Origin: Actinomycetota bacterium
GTDB lineage: Bacteria; Actinomycetota; Actinomycetes; Nanopelagicales; Nanopelagicaceae
Direction: 5' to 3'
Length of the DNA: 6,945 nucleotides
NCBI GenBank assembly: GCA_009701085.1
Contig: WLKV01000031.1
Coordinates: 1 to 6,945, forward strand
Made by a program: the position numbers and the translations under genes. Every line of letters begins with the position of its first letter. Position 1 is the first letter of the stretch. Under the pieces are notes generated by a model that was given only the letters and a program-made list of their open reading frames with translations, was not told where the DNA came from and ran no database searches. Below are positions 4,913 to 6,945 of this stretch, in pieces.

Positions 4913-5878
4913 TCAACGCCCGCGGCTTGCACGCAGTAATCGGTCGCGAATTGCAACGGAGATATCGTCACCTGAAGGCTGCTTCACAACTACACGAGTG
5001 AGCGATTGCTGATCTGCACTACGTAGCGCTGTATAGAGAATGCGCGCAAAATCTTCATTGTTAGTAGGTGATGCCAAACGAATTACTCCATCGGGAGTTG
5101 GTGTTGAAGAGTCTGCGATAAAGCCATCGCCGATTTCTGGAGAAATATCAAGAACAACTTGTGCATTGGGCGAGTAATGATTTTCTAAGGAACCACTCAC
5201 TCGAATTTCAGTGGCATCGTAAGAGAGATCAAGTTGTGTTGCTTCTTCAATCATCTCTTCAGTGATTGCACCTGGGCGGAGAATCTTGGGGCTTTCAGTT
5301 GTGCAATCAATAATGGTGGATTCAACCCCAACAAGTGAAGGACCACCATCAAGAAGTAGATCTTCAGGTGTTAAGTATCGAGAGAGCTCATCGTTTACAG
5401 CTTGTGCAGTAGTGGGCGAGACATGGCCAAAACGGTTTGCGCTCGGGGCAGCAATTCCTTTGCCGCCAATCTTCTTAAATTCATTGAGCAGCGCAAGAGC
5501 AACTGTGTGGTTGGGAACGCGAAGTCCAACCGTCTCTTGTCCCCCAGTAATGAAATCTTCCGCAAGCGCTGAGCGCTTCAGAATGAGAGTCATCGGTCCT
5601 GGCCAGAAAGCGCGAGCCAGTGAAATTGCGTAGTCCGGAATATCGTCAGACCATTCAGCAATATCATGCATATCGCCAACGTGAACGATGAGTGGGTGAT
5701 CTGCAGGACGGCCTTTCACTTGGTAGATCCGCGCAACAGCTGCTGCATTAGTGGCATCAGCTCCGAGTCCATAGACAGTCTCAGTGGGAAAGGCGACAAG
5801 AGCTCCTGATTTCAAACTCTGAGCAGCACGGGCCATCGCATCTGCAGTGCAGTTGGATACGAATTGCCCGTTAGTCAT
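4913..5878 (-). CDS. L-threonylcarbamoyladenylate synthase, long Sua5/YwlC type
   Basis: The enzyme makes threonylcarbamoyl-AMP from threonine, bicarbonate and ATP in the cytoplasm, the first step of t6A37 formation in ANN-decoding tRNAs. Counting from the ATG at 5878 gives 321 aa. The N-terminal YrdC domain (about 10-207) shows FPTETVYGLGADA (30-42), KGRPADHPL (55-63), AFWPGPMTLIL (90-100), LRVPNH (119-124), APSANRFG (144-151) and VGVESTIID (183-191). K55, R57, S146 and N148 form the family's KxR...SxN nucleotide-binding set. A linker ending NHYSP (232-236) and a C-terminal domain of about 85 residues mark the two-domain Sua5 type rather than the short TsaC. A GTG at 5917 would add 13 residues (VIFSQKGWIIEL...) that do not look like family sequence, so 5878 is preferred. 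It is divergent from the glycosyltransferase with 39 nt between them, and a tRNA-Lys follows downstream. Confidence 0.93.
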   Translation of the reverse strand: MTNGQFVSNCTADAMARAAQSLKSGALVAFPTETVYGLGADATNAAAVARIYQVKGRPADHPLIVHVGDMHDIAEWSDDIPDYAISLARAFWPGPMTLILKRSALAEDFITGGQETVGLRVPNHTVALALLNEFKKIGGKGIAAPSANRFGHVSPTTAQAVNDELSRYLTPEDLLLDGGPSLVGVESTIIDCTTESPKILRPGAITEEMIEEATQLDLSYDATEIRVSGSLENHYSPNAQVVLDISPEIGDGFIADSSTPTPDGVIRLASPTNNEDFARILYTALRSADQQSLTRVVVKQPSGDDISVAIRDRLLRASRGR

Positions 5879-5885
5879 AAGTTCA

Positions 5886-5891
5886 ATTATC
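5886..5891 (-). promoter_or_regulatory. Possible -10 element of sua5 (near-leaderless start)
   Basis: GATAAT on the minus strand (5 of 6 to TATAAT), preceded by TG one base away, ends 7 nt before the sua5 ATG, so transcription would start at or next to the start codon. This agrees with the absence of a good Shine-Dalgarno for sua5, and leaderless genes are common in actinobacteria. No -35 hexamer is evident. Confidence 0.35.
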
Positions 5892-5917
5892 CAGCCTTTT
5901 TGCGAGAAGATAACCAC

Positions 5918-6945
5918 ATGGCTGAGCGCATCAAAGTTATGCAGATCATCGCCCGCATGAATGTGGGTGGTCCAGCCGTCATTGTTGCCGAGTTGATGCG
6001 CGGCCTTGATTCATCACGATTCGAACAAGTTCTGATCACGGGATATTGCGATGAGACTGAGGCTGATTACCTCGATGAAGTTGCAACAGATATCAAAGCA
6101 ACTCGTATCGCAGGTCTTGGACGTTCTGTTTCTCCACTAGCCGACCTCAAATCATTTTTCGGTTTGGTGCAGAAAATTAGAACCTTTAAGCCAGATGTCA
6201 TCCACACCCACACAGCTAAGGCCGGAGTTCTTGGACGTTTAGCCTCAATTATCGCTGGACGTGGAGCGACTCGAATTCACACTTTCCATGGCCATTTACT
6301 TCATGGCTACTTTGCAGGGTGGAAGACTCAGTTAGTTATTGCAATCGAAAAATTCTTAGCAAAGCGCACTCATTTTCTTGTTGCGATTGGCAATGAAGTG
6401 AAGAACGATTTACTGAATGCCGGAATCGGAAATGCAAGCCAGTACAGCGTTTTCTTCCCAGGTCTACCGCAACCACACACTTCAAGTAAGTCAGAACTTC
6501 GTAAGAGCCTTGAGCTTGATTCATCTGCAATTTACTGCACTTTTGTTGGCCGTTTAACGCAGATTAAGCGCCCTGATCGTTTACTCGATATCGCTGCTGC
6601 CATGGTCAAGCGCGAAGTAGCGATTCACTTCTTAGTCGCTGGCGAAGGCGAACTCTTTGAAAGCTCAAAGGCTCGAGCACAAGCAGAAAATCTTCCAGTG
6701 ACATTTTTAGGTTGGCGTAAAGATATTGATGATCTTTTTGCAGCGAGTGATATCGCAATCCTTACCAGCGATAACGAAGGTATTCCGCTGACTTTAATTC
6801 AAGCAGCACAAGCGGGACTTCCTATCGTCGCTCCAGCAGTGGGGTCAATTTCAGATATTGTCGACAACGATAAGACTGGCTTCCTGACTTCACCACAACC
6901 GGGCGCCATGGCTAGCGCTTTAAGCGCACTTGCGACCGATGCAGA
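5918..6945 (+). CDS. GT4-family glycosyltransferase, C-terminus cut by window edge
   Basis: 342 codons are open from the ATG at 5918 to the right edge without a stop; a GAGAAG Shine-Dalgarno-like run is 9 nt upstream. The fold is GT-B. The N-terminal acceptor-binding half shows IARMNVGGPAVIVAEL (11-26), KPDVIHTHTAKAGVLGRLAS (91-110) and HTFHGHLLHGYF (121-132). The C-terminal nucleotide-sugar half shows TFVGRLTQIKRPDRLL (208-223), FLVAGEGE (238-245), VTFLGWRKDIDDLFAASDIAI (261-281) and SDNEGIP (284-290). The family usually has an EX7E pair; here E287 is present but the second position is Gln295 (LIQAAQAGLP). Such enzymes act at the inner face of the membrane in polysaccharide or glycolipid synthesis. 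Donor and acceptor cannot be told, and its partner genes are outside the window. It is divergent from sua5 and not linked to the oxidase genes. Confidence 0.92.
   Translation, partial: MAERIKVMQIIARMNVGGPAVIVAELMRGLDSSRFEQVLITGYCDETEADYLDEVATDIKATRIAGLGRSVSPLADLKSFFGLVQKIRTFKPDVIHTHTAKAGVLGRLASIIAGRGATRIHTFHGHLLHGYFAGWKTQLVIAIEKFLAKRTHFLVAIGNEVKNDLLNAGIGNASQYSVFFPGLPQPHTSSKSELRKSLELDSSAIYCTFVGRLTQIKRPDRLLDIAAAMVKREVAIHFLVAGEGELFESSKARAQAENLPVTFLGWRKDIDDLFAASDIAILTSDNEGIPLTLIQAAQAGLPIVAPAVGSISDIVDNDKTGFLTSPQPGAMASALSALATDA

Noticed and set aside
5262..5633. 123-codon plus-strand open frame opposite sua5
   Set aside because: It is antisense to the conserved YrdC domain with no motif of its own.
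6336..6530. Minus-strand open frame opposite the glycosyltransferase
   Set aside because: It is a shadow of the GT4 gene, which continues off the right edge and carries the family motifs.

Overview
The window looks like a piece of an actinobacterial chromosome with a fairly balanced base composition (judged by eye, not computed). It is tightly packed, with a four-gene cytochrome oxidase operon, a divergently transcribed CtaG-type oxidase assembly gene, a perfect CRP/GlxR-type half-site pair between them, a long-type Sua5 gene and a GT4 glycosyltransferase. My best guess is a small-genome freshwater actinobacterium (Nanopelagicales/acI-like). This is inference from gene content and composition; no marker gene in the window settles the taxonomy.

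Layout. Positions 1-3562 on the minus strand hold an operon read right to left: a secreted or anchored cupredoxin (3562-2780), oxidase subunit II ctaC (2775-1972), subunit I ctaD (1972-98) and the first 32 codons of subunit III ctaE (98 to beyond the left edge). The genes are separated by 5 nt or joined by TAATG stop-start overlaps, so translation is probably coupled. Positions 3563-3740 form a divergent control region with a perfect TGTGA-N6-TCACA site, an AT-rich dyad and a small GC-rich palindrome. On the plus strand, 3741-4809 carries a CtaG-family membrane protein and an overlapping small membrane protein of unknown function. They converge with a tRNA-Lys(UUU) gene (4883-4811, minus), which lies just downstream of sua5 (5878-4913, minus). 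A glycosyltransferase diverges from sua5 at 5918 and runs off the right edge.

How it works together. Subunits I-III form a heme-copper oxygen reductase. Subunit II carries a complete CuA site and subunit I all heme and CuB ligands plus the GHPEVY motif. The cupredoxin is probably an exported copper or electron-transfer partner, and CtaG probably helps load copper into subunit I. A CRP/GlxR-like regulator is the best candidate for control. Sua5 makes the threonylcarbamoyl-AMP needed for t6A37 in ANN-decoding tRNAs, and the adjacent tRNA-Lys is one such substrate.

The most unusual content is the oxidase itself. Subunit I keeps the D-pathway residues but lacks the K-pathway lysine and serine, has two extra N-terminal membrane segments and has lost the Mg-site aspartate. 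Subunit II has three rather than two membrane segments. The operon is led by a cupredoxin with a CxxxC copper-site-like motif that matches neither the standard CuA nor the standard type 1 spacing.
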